Origin: Micrococcales bacterium
GTDB lineage: Bacteria; Actinomycetota; Actinomycetes; Actinomycetales; Cellulomonadaceae
Length of the DNA: 64,000 nt
Assembly: GCA_009779195.1 (NCBI GenBank)
Contig: WRET01000003.1
Coordinates: 42,942-106,941, forward strand
Direction of reading: 5' to 3'
Each line of letters starts with the position of its first letter. The first letter of the stretch is position 1. Below the pieces are notes generated by a model that saw only the letters and a list, made by a program, of their open reading frames with translations, had not been told where the DNA came from and did not search any database. Made by a program: the position numbers and the translations under genes. Shown here piece by piece: positions 51,876-61,692 of this stretch.

Positions 51876-54620
51876 GTGAGCACATCAGGTGACAACGCCC
51901 CCGACAAGGGCCTCGACACACCTCTCGACGAATCGGTCGCTGACACGGCCCCACGCGACGAAGCCCCGCGCGACGAATCCCCGCGCAGGCGTCGCAGGTC
52001 CGTCACCGACGAAGACACCGCGGTCCACGGCATTGCCCAGGTCCCCGTCGTCGCAGACGACCAGACCGACGACCAGCTCGACGACCAGGGCAGCGACGAC
52101 GACCCCCCACGCCGTCCCAAACGCCGTTCCCGCCGGGTCACCCGTGCGGTGATGACCCCTGAGACCGCTGGTGACGCACCCCTGGACGTCCTGGCCGAGC
52201 TCGCCGAGCTGCGTGCTGCGCCGGCGCTCAACACCTCCGGCGAACGTATGCGGCTGGCCTCGACCGCTGTGCTCTTCCAGGCCCCAGACCTGTCCCAGCG
52301 GCCCCGCCGCCGCCGGGTCCAGTCACAGGCCGGGTCGCCAGAGGAGATCTCCGAGGCAGCCCGCTCGGCACGCGACGACGAGGACGACGAGCCAGCCCCG
52401 GCAGAGCACGCCCCGGCGCACGTGCGTCGGCGCCGCTCGCGTTCCGCCGCGCCCGAGGCGCCTGCGGACGCGACCGAGGACGTCGAGACGCCCATACCCG
52501 AACCCCAGACCCCTGGGGCGGACGACACCGACGACGAGAAAGGCGGCCGTCGCCGTCGTCGCCGTCGTGGCCGTCGCTCCCGTGGTGACAAGTCCGACGA
52601 GGGCCAGGAGGCCGCAGCCGACGACACGTCGGCCGACGAGCCCGAGTCCGACGAACCGTCCGACGACGCCTCGGACAAAGAAGACGGCTCCAGCACCCGT
52701 CGTCGTCGTCGCCGTCGTCGTGGTTCGCGCGGTGAGGGTGCCTCTGAGCCGCGCGGTGACGAGGTCACGGCCCTGCGTGGGTCGACCCGCCTGGAGGCCA
52801 AACGCCAGCGTCGGCGCGACGGGCGCGAGTCGGGCCGCCGCCGCCAGATCATCACCGAGGCTGAGTTCCTGGCCCGGCGCGAGTCGGTCGAACGCCAGAT
52901 GGTGGTGCGTGAACGCGAAGGCCGCACCCAGATCGCCGTGCTGGAGGACGGGGTCCTCGTCGAGCACTACGTGTCTGACCAGGCGCAGACGTCCATGGTC
53001 GGCAACGTGTACCTGGGCCGTGTGCAGAACGTGCTGCCGAGCATGGAAGCGGCGTTCGTCGACGTCGGCAAAGGCCGTAACGCTGTGCTGTACGCCGGGG
53101 AGGTCAACTGGGACGCCGCAGGTGTCGACGGCCAGCCGCGGCGGATCGAGCAGGCCCTCAAGTCTGGTGACACTGTGCTGGTGCAGGTCACCAAAGACCC
53201 CATCGGGCACAAGGGTGCCCGGCTGACCTCACAGGTCACCCTCGCCGGGCGGTACCTGGTGCTCGTCCCTGGTGGCGGGATGACCGGTATCAGCCACAAG
53301 CTGCCTGACGCTGAGCGCAACCGCCTGAAGAAGGCGCTGCGCTCGATCGTCCCCGACGCTGCTGGTGTGATCGTGCGCACCGCCGCCGAGGGTGCCAGCG
53401 AGGCCGAGCTCGCTGCGGATATCGCACGTCTGCAGGGCCAGTGGGACGCCATCGAGGCTGCCGCGCGCACCGCCGCAGCCCCCGCGTTGCTCCAGGGCGA
53501 ACCAGACCTGGCGACCCGGGTGGTCCGCGACGTGTTCAACGACGACTTCGCCGGGTTGGTCGTCTCCGGCGACCAGGCGTGGACGACGGTCTCGCAGTAC
53601 GTCGGCGAGCTCGCCCCCGACCTGTCGGCGAAGGTCACCCAGTGGACCGGGTCCGCCGACGTGTTCGCCAAGTACCGGATCGACGAACAGCTCGCCAAAG
53701 GTATGGACCGCAAGGTCTGGTTGCCGTCGGGCGGGTCGCTCATCGTCGACCGCACCGAGGCTATGACCGTCATCGACGTCAACACCGGCAAGTTCACCGG
53801 TTCGGGCGGCACCCTGGAAGAGACGGTGACGCGCAACAACCTGGAAGCTGCCGAAGAGATCGTGCGCCAGCTCAGGCTGCGCGACATCGGCGGGATGATC
53901 GTCGTGGACTTCATCGACATGGTCCTGGAGTCCAACCGGGACCTGGTGCTGCGCCGCCTCGTCGAAGCCCTGGGCCGGGACCGGACCAAGCACCAGGTGG
54001 CCGAGGTCACGTCGCTGGGGCTGGTCCAGCTCACACGCAAACGTGTCGGCCAGGGCCTGGTCGAGGCGTTCTCCGAGACGTGCGAGCACTGCCACGGACG
54101 CGGTTTCCTGGTCAGCACCGAACCGGTCGGGGCTGTGCGGGCCGAACCGGGCCCAGCCGACGACCCGGCGCCGCGGCGTGGGCGTCGACGCTCGGCCGAC
54201 ACGTCGGTCCCGGTGCTGCCCGAGGCGCGCGAGGCGGTCAACGCCACCCTCGCGACGATCGCCGCCGCTGCTGCGCAGGCGCATGGGCAGTCCGACCCCC
54301 AGACCAAGGGCAAGGGGAAGAAGGCCAAGAAGGCGTCCGAGGAGCCAGCACCTGGCGCCGAGGATGCGGTGCCCGACGCTGCCGCAGCCGAGGACGCCTC
54401 TCAGGACGCTCCCGACGACGCCCCTGCTGGTCTGCCCGCCGAGGACGCACCGGCCCAGGACGCGCCCGCTGACGGTGCGCCCGTCGATCCTCGTGCCGAC
54501 GACGTCCCGGCCGACGACGCTCCTGCCCAGGACGCACCGGCCGACGAGCCTGCCCCCGACACCCCCGCCGAGTCCAGCGAAGACTCCGACGGTTTGACCG
54601 GGGGTGTGGCGCAACCGTAA
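51876..54620 (+). CDS. rne: Ribonuclease E/G family endoribonuclease
   Basis: Main mRNA-decay and rRNA-processing endonuclease. From GTG 51876 (CAGGAG upstream) it has 914 residues. About 300 N-terminal residues are disordered and charge-rich with Arg-rich blocks. The catalytic core has an S1 domain ([33 protein letters not shown]), the 5' sensor/RNase H parts, the metal site [14 protein letters not shown] and IVVDFIDM, and the Zn-link CEHCHGRG. The C-terminus is a disordered acidic/Ala/Pro tail with EDAPAQDAP-type repeats. The long-N-terminus layout is the actinobacterial type. Confidence 0.94.
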   Translation: MSTSGDNAPDKGLDTPLDESVADTAPRDEAPRDESPRRRRRSVTDEDTAVHGIAQVPVVADDQTDDQLDDQGSDDDPPRRPKRRSRRVTRAVMTPETAGDAPLDVLAELAELRAAPALNTSGERMRLASTAVLFQAPDLSQRPRRRRVQSQAGSPEEISEAARSARDDEDDEPAPAEHAPAHVRRRRSRSAAPEAPADATEDVETPIPEPQTPGADDTDDEKGGRRRRRRRGRRSRGDKSDEGQEAAADDTSADEPESDEPSDDASDKEDGSSTRRRRRRRRGSRGEGASEPRGDEVTALRGSTRLEAKRQRRRDGRESGRRRQIITEAEFLARRESVERQMVVREREGRTQIAVLEDGVLVEHYVSDQAQTSMVGNVYLGRVQNVLPSMEAAFVDVGKGRNAVLYAGEVNWDAAGVDGQPRRIEQALKSGDTVLVQVTKDPIGHKGARLTSQVTLAGRYLVLVPGGGMTGISHKLPDAERNRLKKALRSIVPDAAGVIVRTAAEGASEAELAADIARLQGQWDAIEAAARTAAAPALLQGEPDLATRVVRDVFNDDFAGLVVSGDQAWTTVSQYVGELAPDLSAKVTQWTGSADVFAKYRIDEQLAKGMDRKVWLPSGGSLIVDRTEAMTVIDVNTGKFTGSGGTLEETVTRNNLEAAEEIVRQLRLRDIGGMIVVDFIDMVLESNRDLVLRRLVEALGRDRTKHQVAEVTSLGLVQLTRKRVGQGLVEAFSETCEHCHGRGFLVSTEPVGAVRAEPGPADDPAPRRGRRRSADTSVPVLPEAREAVNATLATIAAAAAQAHGQSDPQTKGKGKKAKKASEEPAPGAEDAVPDAAAAEDASQDAPDDAPAGLPAEDAPAQDAPADGAPVDPRADDVPADDAPAQDAPADEPAPDTPAESSEDSDGLTGGVAQP

Positions 54621-54659
54621 CCTTGACGGTCGGCACGCCTGTGGGCGCGCCCTGTGATC

Positions 54660-54679
54660 TGCCCGCCACCTGGCGGGCA
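54660..54679 (+). terminator. Hairpin between rne and rplU
   Basis: TGCCCGCCA-CC-TGGCGGGCA is a near-perfect 20-nt palindrome 40 nt after the rne stop. No T-run follows, so it may be an attenuator, an RNase processing site or a leader element for rplU. Confidence 0.35.
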
Positions 54680-54751
54680 AACCCCAAGCCAATAACAGTC
54701 CGAGCAGGTCCCGTCATGGGCCAGGTGGCCCGAGCAGAAGTGAGCAGCCCC

Positions 54752-55063
54752 GTGGTATATGCGATCGTCAAGGCCGGCGGCCGTCAGGAGAAGGTCAACG
54801 TCGGTGACGTGCTCGTCGTGGACAGGGTCACCGCCGGGCCGGGTGAGTCCGTCCAGCTGCCCGCGCTGCTGCTCGTCGACGGTGACAAGGTGACGTCGGA
54901 CGCCGACGCGCTGGCGAAGGTCTCGGTCACGGCCGAGGTCGTCCGCGACGACAAAGGTCCGAAGATCACCATCATGAAGTTCAAGAACAAGACCGGGTAC
55001 CGCAAGCGTCAGGGGCACCGGCAGAAGCTGACCCGTCTCAAGGTCACCAAGATCTCAGCCTAG
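54752..55063 (+). CDS. rplU: 50S ribosomal protein L21
   Basis: From GTG 54752 the protein reads [19 protein letters not shown] and is 103 residues, the usual L21 length. The end [24 protein letters not shown] is diagnostic. The track's start 43 codons upstream and GTG 54740 are less likely. It is followed by rpmA after 15 bp. Confidence 0.96.
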   Translation: MVYAIVKAGGRQEKVNVGDVLVVDRVTAGPGESVQLPALLLVDGDKVTSDADALAKVSVTAEVVRDDKGPKITIMKFKNKTGYRKRQGHRQKLTRLKVTKISA

Positions 55064-55078
55064 GGAGCCTCGAAAGAC

Positions 55079-55336
55079 ATGGCACACAAGAAAGGCGCGA
55101 GCTCTTCGCGCAACGGTCGTGACTCCAACGCCCAGCGTCTGGGGGTCAAGCGGTTCGGCGGGCAGAGCGTGCGTGCCGGAGAGATCCTCGTGCGCCAGCG
55201 CGGCACGCACTTCCACCCGGGCAACAACGTCGGCCGCGGCAAGGACGACACGCTGTTCGCGCTCAGCGACGGCGCTGTGGAGTTCGGCACCCGCCGGGGC
55301 CGCCGGGTCGTCGACGTGGTGGCCGCTGAGCTCTGA
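55079..55336 (+). CDS. rpmA: 50S ribosomal protein L27
   Basis: The 85-residue L27 starts [29 protein letters not shown] and has [25 protein letters not shown]. The N-terminus matches the uncleaved actinobacterial form that reaches the peptidyl-transferase centre. It lies 3 bp before obgE, the conserved rplU-rpmA-obgE set. Confidence 0.98.
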   Translation: MAHKKGASSSRNGRDSNAQRLGVKRFGGQSVRAGEILVRQRGTHFHPGNNVGRGKDDTLFALSDGAVEFGTRRGRRVVDVVAAEL

Positions 55337-55339
55337 GTC

Positions 55340-56860
55340 GTGGCGACGTTCGTCGACCGGGTCGTGGTGCACGCCACGGCCGGTGACGGTGGGCACGGTT
55401 GTGCGTCGGTCCGCCGCGAGAAATACAAACCGCTGGCCGGTCCCGACGGGGGTAACGGCGGGCATGGTGGCTCTGTCATCCTTGTTGTAGACCCGCAGGT
55501 CACCACGCTGCTGGACTACCACCACGCACCTCACCGCACGGCCGCGTCCGGCACCCAGGGGATGGGTGACAACCGCTGCGGCGCGTGCGGGGGCGACCTG
55601 GAGCTGGCGGTGCCTGACGGCACTGTCGTGCTCACACCCGACGGCACTGTGCTCGCCGACCTGGTCGGGCCTGGGACGCGGTTCACTGTGGCCCTAGGGG
55701 GCCGTGGCGGGCTGGGAAACGCAGCGCTGGCCTCTCCGCGCCGTCGGGCCCCGGGTTTCGCCCTGCTCGGCGAACCGGGGGAGTCGGCGGATGTCGTCCT
55801 CGAGCTCAAGACCGTCGCCGACGTGGCCCTGGTCGGTTTTCCCAGCTCGGGCAAGTCCAGCCTCGTCGCCGCTATGTCCGCCGCGCGCCCCAAGATCGCC
55901 GACTACCCGTTCACGACCCTCGTGCCGAACCTCGGGGTGGTCCAGGCCGGCTCCGCCCGGTACACCGTCGCCGACGTGCCCGGCCTCATCCCTGGTGCCT
56001 CGCACGGCAAGGGCCTGGGGCTGGAGTTCTTGCGGCATGTCGAACGGTGCGCGGTGCTCGTGCACGTCCTGGACTGTGCCACTCTCGAACCGGGCCGTGA
56101 CCCCGTCAGCGACCTGGACACGATCGAGACCGAGCTCGCAGCCTATTGCGCCGACCTGGACGAACGCTGGGGCCGCACACCGATGGCCGAGCGTCCCCGG
56201 GTGGTCGTGCTCAACAAGGTCGACGTGCCCGAGGCTGCCGAGCTCGCCGAGCTGGTCCGCACCGACCTGGAGGCCCGCGGCCTGCCGGTCTTCGACGTCT
56301 CCGCCGTGGCCCACACAGGCCTGCGCGCCTTGACCTTCGCCCTTGCCGAACATGTCGCCGCAGCCCGTGCTGCAGAACCTGTCCCCGAACCGACCCGTGT
56401 GGTGCTGCGCCCCGTCGCCGTGGACGACGCTGGTTTCACCGTCACCCGTCGCGAGCAGGGCACGCTCGTGTGGTTCGCCGTACGTGGCGACAAACCCGAA
56501 CGCTGGGTCCGCCAGACCGACTTCGCCAACGACGAAGCCGTCGGCTACCTCGCCGACCGTCTGGCCCGCCTCGGCGTCGAAGACGCCCTCGTCACCGCCG
56601 GCGCCGTGGCTGGCGACGAGGTCCGCATCGGTCCCGACACCAACGCGGTGGTCTTCGACTGGGAACCCACGTTGACCACCGGAGCCGAGCTCCTGGGCGC
56701 CCGGGGCACCGACCCGCGCATCGACCCGGCCACCCGTCCTTCGCGCCAGGACCGCCGCCGCGCCCACCACGACCGTATGGACGCCAAAGCCGCTGCCCGT
56801 GCCGAGCTGGCCACCGAACGTGACCACGGCCTGTGGACCGAACCCACCGAGGCCCCATGA
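55340..56860 (+). CDS. obgE: GTPase ObgE/CgtA
   Basis: Ribosome-assembly and stress GTPase. The Obg glycine-rich domain ([32 protein letters not shown]) is followed by the G domain with P-loop GFPSSGKSS, switch [11 protein letters not shown], and NKVD. A C-terminal OCT domain (residues about 350-430) and a basic/charged tail complete 506 residues. It starts with GTG 55340. Confidence 0.96.
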   Translation: MATFVDRVVVHATAGDGGHGCASVRREKYKPLAGPDGGNGGHGGSVILVVDPQVTTLLDYHHAPHRTAASGTQGMGDNRCGACGGDLELAVPDGTVVLTPDGTVLADLVGPGTRFTVALGGRGGLGNAALASPRRRAPGFALLGEPGESADVVLELKTVADVALVGFPSSGKSSLVAAMSAARPKIADYPFTTLVPNLGVVQAGSARYTVADVPGLIPGASHGKGLGLEFLRHVERCAVLVHVLDCATLEPGRDPVSDLDTIETELAAYCADLDERWGRTPMAERPRVVVLNKVDVPEAAELAELVRTDLEARGLPVFDVSAVAHTGLRALTFALAEHVAAARAAEPVPEPTRVVLRPVAVDDAGFTVTRREQGTLVWFAVRGDKPERWVRQTDFANDEAVGYLADRLARLGVEDALVTAGAVAGDEVRIGPDTNAVVFDWEPTLTTGAELLGARGTDPRIDPATRPSRQDRRRAHHDRMDAKAAARAELATERDHGLWTEPTEAP

Positions 56861-56880
56861 CCCCCTTCGTGAACTGTGCC

Positions 56881-56906
56881 CTGGTCGCTGCCATGTCCGC
56901 GACCAG
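56881..56906 (+). other. Hairpin between obgE and proB
   Basis: CTGGTCGC (56881-56888) and GCGACCAG (56899-56906) form an 8-bp perfect stem with a 10-nt loop, 12 bp before the proB start. The flanks CCATGACCCCCTTCGTGAAC and CCATGACCACGCTCGCGAAC are near-identical, suggesting a small local duplication of the proB start region. Confidence 0.45.
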
Positions 56907-56917
56907 CACCTGAGCCC

Positions 56918-58051
56918 ATGACCACGCTCGCGAACCGAACCTTGCTGCCCGCCGCCGCGCGGATCGTGGTCAAGGTGGGCTCGTCGTCGCTCACCGACGG
57001 TTCGGGGCACCTCGACGCTGGGCGGTTGACCGACCTGGCTGACGTCGTCGCCGAACGCTGGGCGGCGGGCCAGCAGGTCGTGCTGGTCTCCTCCGGGGCT
57101 ATCGCCGCGGCGTTGGGCCCGTTGGGGTTGGGCGACCGTCCGCGGGACCTGCAGACCCAGCAAGCCGCCGCGTCGGTGGGCCAGGGCCTGCTCGTCGCCC
57201 ACTGGTCCACAGCGTTCGCCCGCCACGACCTGCGTGTCGGCCAGGTGCTGCTCACCGCTGACGACGCTGTGCGCCGCGGCCACTACCGCAACGCCAGCCG
57301 CACCCTCGAGCGCCTGGTCGCCCTGGGTGTCGTGCCCGTCGTCAACGAGAACGACGTCGTGGCCACCGACGAGATCCGCTTCGGTGACAACGACCGTCTC
57401 GCCGCCATGGTCTCCCACCTGGTGCGCGCCGACGCTCTGGTGCTGCTCACCGACGTCGACGCTCTGTACACCGGCCCCCCCGACCGCCCCGGCTCCGAAC
57501 GTGTCCCGTTGGTCCTGGGCCCCGAAGACGTCGCCGGTATCGACGTGTCCCGCCGTGGTTCGGCGATCGGCACCGGCGGTATGGTCACCAAGCTCGACTC
57601 GGTGGCCATCGCCACCGGCTCGGGGATCCCCGTGCTGCTCACCAGCGCCGCCAACGCCCGGCCCGGCCTGGCCGGCGAAGACGTCGGCACCTGGTTCGCC
57701 GCCACCGGCCGACGCACCTCCGTCCGCCTGTTGTGGCTGGCCCACGCCGCCCGCACCCGTGGCCGCCTGACCATCGACGACGGTGCTGTCAGAGCCCTCC
57801 GCGACCGCGGGACGTCTCTTCTGCCCGCAGGTGTGGTCGCCGTCTCCGGCCACTTCAAAGCCGGTGACCCGGTGGAGATCGCCGCTGGCGACGGCACGGT
57901 GGTCGCCCGCGGCCTGGTCGCCTACGACGCTTGCGAAGTCCCCGCCATCCTCGGCCGCCAGACCACCGACCTGGCCGCCGAGCTAGGCCCTGCCTATGAC
58001 CGCGAGCTCGTCCACCGCGACGACCTGGTGATCGTCCAACCCCAGGGCTGA
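56918..58051 (+). CDS. proB: Glutamate 5-kinase
   Basis: First enzyme of proline synthesis. The amino-acid kinase domain has RIVVKVGSSSLTDGSG, VLVSSGAIAAALGPLG, VVNENDVVATDEIRFGDNDRLAA and IGTGGMVTKLDSVAIA, followed by a C-terminal PUA domain (about 280-370). From ATG 56918 it has 377 residues, the usual length; the track start 14 codons upstream lies in the hairpin region. proA is not in the window. Confidence 0.95.
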   Translation: MTTLANRTLLPAAARIVVKVGSSSLTDGSGHLDAGRLTDLADVVAERWAAGQQVVLVSSGAIAAALGPLGLGDRPRDLQTQQAAASVGQGLLVAHWSTAFARHDLRVGQVLLTADDAVRRGHYRNASRTLERLVALGVVPVVNENDVVATDEIRFGDNDRLAAMVSHLVRADALVLLTDVDALYTGPPDRPGSERVPLVLGPEDVAGIDVSRRGSAIGTGGMVTKLDSVAIATGSGIPVLLTSAANARPGLAGEDVGTWFAATGRRTSVRLLWLAHAARTRGRLTIDDGAVRALRDRGTSLLPAGVVAVSGHFKAGDPVEIAAGDGTVVARGLVAYDACEVPAILGRQTTDLAAELGPAYDRELVHRDDLVIVQPQG

Positions 58052-58054
58052 CCC

Positions 58055-58081
58055 GAGCGAACAAGACCGCGTCGTCTGTCT
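58055..58081. repeat. Half-site of the H2 palindrome family
   Basis: GAGCGAAC-AAGACCGCGTC-GTCTGTCT matches the H2 left arm GTGCGAAC-AAGAACGCGTC-GTGCGAAC except in the last word. It sits just after proB. Confidence 0.5.
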
Positions 58082-58130
58082 CACAGGGGCCGCCGCGGTG
58101 TTCCATGCGGAGTCCAGGTAGGCTCGTTCA

Positions 58131-59747
58131 GTGAACAGCGAGGTGGTCGAGACGCTCTCGCCCAGCGGGACGAAGGACCAGCCGCGTGAAGAGGTCCGGG
58201 GTGTGCCGCAGGCGGCCATATCAGTACGGCAGGTGCTGACGCGCCCTCGGGTGCGGCGTTGGGGGCCGCCGGCGCTGGTCGCACTGGTGGCGCTCGTCGT
58301 GCGGTTCCGGGCTGCGGGCTGGTTGACGGGCCTGTACGGGATGCACCGGTACGACGACGGGGTCTACTTCACCGCGGCGGCGGCCCTGGTGCACGGGCGG
58401 ATGCCGTACCGAGACTTCATCTTTTTGCACCCGCCGGGGATCGCAGTGGTGCTCGCTCCCTTCGCGGCGCTGGGGAGGTGGATCGGCGACGCCGACGCGC
58501 TCGTCGGAGCCCGGGTCGCGTTCATCGTGCTCGGGGCGGTCAGCGCTTTGCTCGTCTACCGGCTCGCCGCCCGGTGGGGAACGGCGGCGGCGGTGTTCGC
58601 CGGAGGGGCGTACGCGTTGTCCCCGGCGGCGGCGTTCGACGAGCGCGTCACGAGCCTGGAAGCGCTCGGGACCGCCACGGTGCTGGCTGCGGTGCTGCTG
58701 CTCGTCCGTGTGCCGGCCGTCACCACCACCGCCGCGGTGCGGCGGTCGGTGCTGGTCGGGGTATGGACCGCCGGCGCGCTGCTGTCCTTGGCTGCGCTGA
58801 CCAAGATCTGGAACGTGGTACCGGTGCTGGTCGTGACGGGCTGGTTCGTCTACACCCGGCGCGGGCGGGCGCTGCGGCACTTCCTCGGTGGGGCTGCGGT
58901 CAGCGCTGCTGCGCTGGTGGTGCCGTTCGCGGTGGCAGCTGGGCCGACGATGTGGCGGATGGTCGTTCTTGACCAGATCGGGCGCCAGAGCATGCCGGTC
59001 CCACGGCTCGACCGCCTGGTGGCTGTCGTCGGGCTCGAGATCGCCACCGGTAGAGCACCCCAAGACGCGACGGTCGCGCCCTTCGTGATCTGGGGGCTCG
59101 TCATCCTCGGCGCGCTGCTCGCCTGGCGGGCGCAGCGTGGCCGGCTGTGGGTCGTCATGGCCGTCGGCCAGGTGGCTGTGCTCATCGGGTCGCCGACGTT
59201 CTACGGCAACTATGCCGCGTTCGCGGTCCCTGCTCTGGTCCTCGTGCTGGCGGCGGGAGCGTCGAGCCTGCCTCGACCAGGGGCGACCGTCGTGGGGGCG
59301 GTGACCTGCACGGTGTTCGCCGCCCAGTCGGTTGTCAGCCCGCTGGTCGCCGAACGGTTCCCGGGCGACCAGATCGCCGCTGCTCTGCCCGCCGACGGGT
59401 GCGTCACCGCTGACGCCCCGGGGACCCTCGCGCTGGCCGGTGTGCTCAGCCGCAACCTGGAACGAGGCTGCGCGCTGCCCGTCGACCTGTCCGGGTTCTC
59501 GATGGACGTCGGCGCACGCCAAGACGGGCACCGGGTGAGACGGATCCAGAACTGCTACTGGCAGGAATTCGCGTGGGACCACCTCTCCAGCGGTTCGGCG
59601 GTGATCCTCTCCCGCAAGACCGGCAACGGGTTCACCCCTGCCGTCTGGGACCGGTTCGACCGGATGGAGACCCTCGTCGACTCCGACGGCGTGCGCCTGC
59701 TCGAACCAGATCCGGTTGGCCCCCAGCAACCGTTGTGCACCCGCTAG
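58131..59747 (+). CDS. GT-C type membrane glycosyltransferase (GT39/ArnT-like)
   Basis: A 538-residue integral membrane protein with about ten hydrophobic helices and a C-terminal extracytoplasmic domain. The first outer loop has GMHRYDDGVYFTAAAALVHGRMPYRDFIFLHPPG, where DD and HPPG match the acidic catalytic pair and following motif of polyprenyl-phosphate-sugar dependent GT-C enzymes. The substrate (mannose, arabinose or other) cannot be read. The N-terminal 45 residues are cytoplasmic and charged. Confidence 0.8.
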   Translation: MNSEVVETLSPSGTKDQPREEVRGVPQAAISVRQVLTRPRVRRWGPPALVALVALVVRFRAAGWLTGLYGMHRYDDGVYFTAAAALVHGRMPYRDFIFLHPPGIAVVLAPFAALGRWIGDADALVGARVAFIVLGAVSALLVYRLAARWGTAAAVFAGGAYALSPAAAFDERVTSLEALGTATVLAAVLLLVRVPAVTTTAAVRRSVLVGVWTAGALLSLAALTKIWNVVPVLVVTGWFVYTRRGRALRHFLGGAAVSAAALVVPFAVAAGPTMWRMVVLDQIGRQSMPVPRLDRLVAVVGLEIATGRAPQDATVAPFVIWGLVILGALLAWRAQRGRLWVVMAVGQVAVLIGSPTFYGNYAAFAVPALVLVLAAGASSLPRPGATVVGAVTCTVFAAQSVVSPLVAERFPGDQIAAALPADGCVTADAPGTLALAGVLSRNLERGCALPVDLSGFSMDVGARQDGHRVRRIQNCYWQEFAWDHLSSGSAVILSRKTGNGFTPAVWDRFDRMETLVDSDGVRLLEPDPVGPQQPLCTR

Positions 59748-59782
59748 CGTCCTGTACCGTCCGCGTCGTCAAACCCCAAGGC

Positions 59783-59837
59783 GCGCGAACCAGCTGCGTC
59801 GTACGAACCTGGACGTCCGCACGACGCTGGTTCGCAC
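59783..59837. repeat. Diverged H2-family palindrome
   Basis: Words GCGCGAAC (59783), GTACGAAC (59801), then inverted GTCCGCAC (59815) and GTTCGCAC (59830). The arms still pair with small bulges, but the spacing is 18 and 15 nt instead of 19. It lies between the glycosyltransferase and the convergent kinase fusion gene. Confidence 0.65.
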
Positions 59838-59866
59838 CGCACGGTGTTCGCGCTTCGCGCGGCGGT

Positions 59867-60937
59867 TCACGAACCGGTGTCGAGAAGGTCCCAGAGCCAC
59901 CGGGGGCCGACGGCAGCGATGTCGCCGAGGCGGTCGCGCAGACCGCGGTCAGCGGTGACGACGAGGGCGGGTTCGTCCAGGGCTGTCGCGACCTCGACGA
60001 TCGTGGTGTCGGCGTCGCGTGGGGCACGGACCACCTCGACCCCGGGTGTGTCGGCCACTGCCGTCGCCTGGCCCTCGACCACGGCGACGACCCGTGACAC
60101 CTGGCCTGAGCTGGTGGCCCGCCCAGGCAGCGTTGCCAGCTTGGCGAGCAGCCGCGTCGTCGCCCCGACACGGTCGCGCCACCACCCGTCAGCCCGTGAC
60201 CCCACGACGTTCGCCGCGTCCACCACCAGCACCACACCGGGCTGGTCGTCGGGCAGCGGAGCCACATCCGGCACCGCAACGACGGTGTCGGGACCTGGAC
60301 GATCACCGAGGTCGAGCGCTGCCAGGTCGACGACCTGGTCGGCCAGGTCGCGGGCCAAAGCGACCCGTACGGCGTTGGGCTGGTCCACCGCCTGTTCCCA
60401 CACCCGCGCGACCTGCGGCCCTTTGCCGAACTGCTCATGCCGTGCGACCAGCCGAGGCCTGCGCACGCCGTCGTCGAGATGCACGTACCAGGTCTCGTCG
60501 AGCAGACCCGCGACCTGGTCCCACGGTGGTTCGTCGTCCAGCAGGTAGTTACCCTCGGTGACCACCAGGCGAACATCCGGCGGCACCGCCACAGCCCCTG
60601 CCACCGCCTGTTCCAGCTCCCGCTCGAACGCTGGCACGTACACGGTGTTGGCAGTCTCGGTCCGTAGACGTCTCAGCAACGCCACGTACCCGTACCCGTC
60701 GAACGTGTCGATCGCCCCCTTGCGCTCGTGCCGTCCCAGCCGCTCGAGCTCGGCGTCCGCCAGGTGGAACCCGTCCATCGGCACCAGCACGGCCGCATCC
60801 CCCACATACCGCACCACTGCCTCGGCCAGGGTCGACTTACCTGCCCCCGGCTCTCCTACGATCCCCAGCAGCACCCGTCGGCGCTCGCCGAGCACCGAGT
60901 CGACTGCTGTGCACACCTGTTCCCACGTCGAGATCAC
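59867..60937 (-). CDS. Nucleoside/nucleotide kinase fused to a PIN/NYN-like domain
   Basis: Residues 1-205 are a P-loop kinase of the uridine kinase/YfdR-like group: Walker A GEPGAGKST, VPMDGFHLAD, GAIDTFDGYGY and VVTEGNYLLDD. Residues about 235-356 are a separate domain, LVVDAANVVGSRADGWWRDR, VVAVVEGQA, APRDADTTIVEVA and LVVTADRGLRDRL. This second part resembles the PIN/NYN-like proteins often annotated as NTP pyrophosphohydrolase in actinobacteria; the Asp of VVDAAN and DADTTI and TADRG could be its metal site. Both parts are normally separate genes. Substrate unknown. Confidence 0.8.
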   Translation of the reverse strand: MISTWEQVCTAVDSVLGERRRVLLGIVGEPGAGKSTLAEAVVRYVGDAAVLVPMDGFHLADAELERLGRHERKGAIDTFDGYGYVALLRRLRTETANTVYVPAFERELEQAVAGAVAVPPDVRLVVTEGNYLLDDEPPWDQVAGLLDETWYVHLDDGVRRPRLVARHEQFGKGPQVARVWEQAVDQPNAVRVALARDLADQVVDLAALDLGDRPGPDTVVAVPDVAPLPDDQPGVVLVVDAANVVGSRADGWWRDRVGATTRLLAKLATLPGRATSSGQVSRVVAVVEGQATAVADTPGVEVVRAPRDADTTIVEVATALDEPALVVTADRGLRDRLGDIAAVGPRWLWDLLDTGS

Positions 60938-60987
60938 CCCCCGACGATACCTGTGCCCCGTCGGGAACTGAGACTCGCCCAGTTCGT

Positions 60988-61497
60988 TCAGGTGCGCACA
61001 GGCACGGTGGCCATGACGTGCCAGATGACGTCTGGCCAGGTCAAGGTCGCGACGCAGCCATCAGGGATGGGGCCCTTCTGGGGGCCGAACAGGTAGCGGT
61101 GCGTGACCAGGCCAGCCAAAGCGACATGGACGTCACGGCGGTCGTCGACGAAGTGGGTCAGGCGCAGCTGCCGGGCGTGCAGGGCCTTGTCGGGCCGGGC
61201 GCGGCAGAAGCGCACCTGGGCCGGGTTGAGCCCGGTACGGGTGTACACGTCGTTGCCCGACAGCCAGCGCAAGGTGCGCTGTTCGATGCGCGGGCCGCAC
61301 TTGGAGACCAACCAGACCCGTCCGTCGAACTGGTCGACCAGCCAGGCCAAGCCTTCGAGGGCGCCAGCGACTGCTGGGGTGGCGACGAGGTCGTCGTCGT
61401 CGCCAGTGAAGAACGAGGTGTCGGCTCCAGGGACCAGGCCTTCGACGAGGACCCGTCCGACATCGACTCCTATGCGGGGTTCGGTGAGATGTTTCAT
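60988..61497 (-). CDS. HAD-like hydrolase, atypical motif I
   Basis: A 169-residue protein from ATG 61497. It has RIGVDVGRVLVEG as motif I, WLVSKCG as motif II, a Lys region in RPDKALHARQLRL, and HFVDDRRDVHVAL as motif IV. In motif I the usual second Asp (DxD) is replaced by Gly (DVG), so normal phosphatase chemistry is doubtful. It is divergent from the HD gene. Role unknown. Confidence 0.65.
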   Translation of the reverse strand: MKHLTEPRIGVDVGRVLVEGLVPGADTSFFTGDDDDLVATPAVAGALEGLAWLVDQFDGRVWLVSKCGPRIEQRTLRWLSGNDVYTRTGLNPAQVRFCRARPDKALHARQLRLTHFVDDRRDVHVALAGLVTHRYLFGPQKGPIPDGCVATLTWPDVIWHVMATVPVRT

Positions 61498-61566
61498 GTT
61501 TCCAGAGTGACGCCTGGGTGCTCTCGGCGGAACTATATTTGTGCGCATCAGCTATAGGATCAAACT

Positions 61567-61692
61567 ATGAGATCTGCGCACCCGACCAGCCTGGAGGCCG
61601 ACGCCGTCCACGCCTTCGGGGTGTTCGCCGAGCACCTCAACTTCACCGCCATCACGGATGTGAGCCGATGGACAGTGAACGCCCACGCCTGA
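61567..61692 (+). pseudogene. LysR-type regulator N-terminal relic
   Basis: An ATG-led 41-codon frame reads MRSAHPTSLEADAVHAFGVF then AEHLNFTAI before diverging and stopping. AVHAFGVFAEHLNFTA is the first helix pattern of the LysR HTH domain; the recognition helix and the rest are absent. It overlaps the start of the HD phosphohydrolase in another frame. It may be a deletion remnant or only a chance similarity. Confidence 0.45.
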
